NCBI GenBank assembly: GCA_025449115.1
Contig: JAHLKC010000060.1
Location: 1-64,000, forward strand
DNA length: 64,000 bases
Reading direction: 5' to 3'
Source: Chytridium lagenaria
Taxonomy: Eukaryota; Chytridiomycota; Chytridiomycetes; Chytridiales; Chytridiaceae
Shown: piece by piece, positions 62,767-64,000 of the stretch
Layout of the letters: every line of letters begins with the position of its first letter
How positions within the stretch are numbered: the first letter of the stretch is position 1
Program-made: the position numbers and the translations under genes
Notes under the pieces: model-generated
The model's database searches: none
The model's input: the letters and a program-made list of their open reading frames with translations, nothing else
What the model was told of the DNA's origin: nothing

Positions 62767-63112
62767 ATAACAACCGATGTAAACCTGTTCCCTTTCAGTT
62801 CCGCTGCCTTGGTGGCATCCCTATTGTTTTAAATCACTGCCGCATTGATGACTCCAATCCCTGTAAGTTTTAAACCTGCATTCACTTCTATTGCATTGCT
62901 CGTACTTACACTCTTTCTTAGTCCTTCGAGAATGGTCTATTTTCGCCGTACGAAATCTTTGCGACAACAACCCAAAAAATCAAGCCCTCATCGCAAGCCT
63001 TGAAGCTAGAGGTATGGCACCCGACGATGGTACACTTGCCGCTGCTGGTTTGAAAGCAAGGGTTACCAGCGATGGGAAAGTGAAGGTTGGTCCCGTGATG
63101 GACCCTCTGTGA
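60671..63112 (+). CDS. Ataxin-10 homologue (ATXN10/CTR86 family)
   Basis: This is a helical-repeat (armadillo-like) cytoplasmic protein; the fungal members are poorly understood. ATG 60671 (MEPEPDQHMQQPSTENVHEL) is the best start. A frame change near 60785 leads to VALRLAERLNDAWRETDVR. Later exons give LLRNLCAAVPANQIRA (61245), FYKSAEIILAYECSW (61390), MGTQMLANMMTGNEQILN (61535) and SLLILLLREAENLFEQD (61880). The signature ataxin-10 C terminus follows: CLGGIPIVLNHCRIDDSNPF (62812 across an intron to 62925), LREWSIFAVRNLCDNNPKNQ, ending GPVMDPL at 63112. Splice sites around the last two introns are canonical. The middle (62200-62640) contains several frame changes. The family assignment is strong because of the NPFLREW..RNLC..N..NQ block. 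Confidence 0.87.
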
Positions 63113-63465
63113 AAGCTTGTGAGTGGCTATCTTTGAACATTATTACTGCCTTTACCGTTTTGGCTTGTAAGTGTACCTCTGTACAACTCCCTGATATCTT
63201 GTACGTGTGCCCTCTCAAACACCACCCGTACACAACTAAATTTAATCACTCCCTTCTTCGAAAATGTACCTTTTAATCATCATACCCCACAAATCAATTA
63301 GCTTTTAATATATTATGTACATGGATGACGTGTATGGTTGAAGTAGCATACGCGAGAAGAACGCATCGCACCCATCAATCCTTGACCACGACTAACTTCG
63401 TCTCGACCCTCCCACCTGTATTCCTTTGCACCAACCAAATTAGCTGCTCAAGCATATGTAACGTC
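63113..63465. other. Intergenic region
   Basis: Short AT-rich gap between two convergent genes. Nothing recognised. Confidence 0.4.
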
Positions 63466-63750
63466 TCATCCATTCAGATCCTCCCCCTCAAGCACCAAAT
63501 TCAAACTACAAATAATCTCTATTTCCTGCCCCGTCGTGCTGTCAACCTCACTGCCCCTTCCAAAATCCACTACCACAATCTCCCCGCCCGCAACATAAAC
63601 CATCCCCGTCTCATCCGTCGCAACTCCAACCTCATCAACCGATGTCGGTACCGGTAATCTCACGAGATTACTGAAAGCATTGGGGCGCAATGAAAGGTCG
63701 AAAAGCAGAATGGGACACTTTGACGGAGAATAATTGCGGTGTTGAGAGCA
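63466..63750 (-). CDS. C-terminal fragment of unknown, possibly β-propeller protein
   Basis: The frame reads CPILLFDLSLRPNAFSNLVR, then TSVDEVGVATDETGMVYVAG and GEIVVVDFG, and stops at 63466. Alternation of hydrophobic strands with DETGMVYVAGG resembles an NHL or similar β-propeller blade. Upstream exons would lie toward 64000 or beyond the window. Family uncertain. Confidence 0.35.
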   Translation of the reverse strand, partial: CSQHRNYSPSKCPILLFDLSLRPNAFSNLVRLPVPTSVDEVGVATDETGMVYVAGGEIVVVDFGRGSEVDSTTGQEIEIICSLNLVLEGEDLNG

Positions 63751-64000
63751 TTAGGACTCCAAATTTAAAACTTATATCCCGTTAAATCGGGCAGTCAAGC
63801 TTCGAGAATTCCATAAAAGCGAAAACTATCTAACCTAGTTCCTTTCTCTACCTTGCTACAAGCTCACACTCCATCGTTTTGTCGTCACCGGAATAACTTG
63901 TGGACCGGAGGAAAAACGTCAGCAAAAAATTGGACAGGTGAGAAACCATGCAGGCAACTGAAATAGGGAAGGGCATCGCTGGATCGCTGCTTGCCAGTTG

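Noticed and set aside
1..64000. CRISPR arrays, operons and ribosome binding sites
   Set aside because: The spliced genes and eukaryotic proteins show this is nuclear fungal DNA, and no regularly spaced repeat array is present.

Overview
This window reads as nuclear DNA of a filamentous or zoosporic fungus. Genes are split by short introns (about 40-120 bases, GT..AG). Diagnostic proteins are present: a WOPR regulator, a Zn2Cys6 factor with a fungal-specific activator region, HIS1, a mitochondrial-type 5-aminolevulinate synthase, TAF5 and an ataxin-10 homologue. I cannot fix the lineage; the mix of fungal regulators with a large exonuclease-bearing transposase suggests, but does not prove, an early-diverging fungus. 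Almost every conserved gene is broken by isolated single-base indels, usually in homopolymers, including genes that should be essential. I read these as uncorrected long-read errors, so frameshifts alone are not treated as evidence of pseudogenes.

Layout: 0.4-3.4 kb WOPR transcription factor (+); 4.9-6.9 kb unknown conserved-looking protein (-); 9.5-12.8 kb Zn2Cys6 transcription factor (+); 13.4-17.9 kb full-length ABCB/MDR transporter (-); 18.4-23.5 kb transposase-like gene with a 3'-5' exonuclease (+); 24.1-25.9 kb decayed half-copy of the ABC transporter in the opposite orientation (+); 26.1-29.9 kb poorly resolved gene, weakly TBC/Rab-GAP-like, with an 84-base poly-C run in an intron. From 30 to 35.6 kb lies an AT-rich gene-poor island with microsatellites and two non-autonomous DNA elements flanked by TA. 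A long AT-hook/DDT/WHIM-type chromatin gene fills 35.6-42.8 kb. Then come HIS1 (44.3 kb, +), a secreted glycoprotein (45.5-46.7 kb, -) and HEM1 (47.5-49.6 kb, -). The 50-57.5 kb stretch holds several unrecognised multi-exon genes on the minus strand. The right end has a 5'-truncated TAF5 (59 kb, +), an ATXN10/CTR86 homologue (60.7-63.1 kb, +) and an incomplete minus-strand ORF.

The most interesting object is the 18.4-23.5 kb gene. Its DDE-like D, D and E positions bracket an inserted WRN-like DEDDy 3'-5' exonuclease. An N-terminal cysteine module and a C-terminal cysteine-rich tail flank this core. It sits exactly between the ABC transporter and that gene's inverted, degenerate half-copy, so the arrangement may record a rearrangement around a mobile element. 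The genes otherwise look like independent housekeeping or regulatory loci; I see no metabolic cluster.
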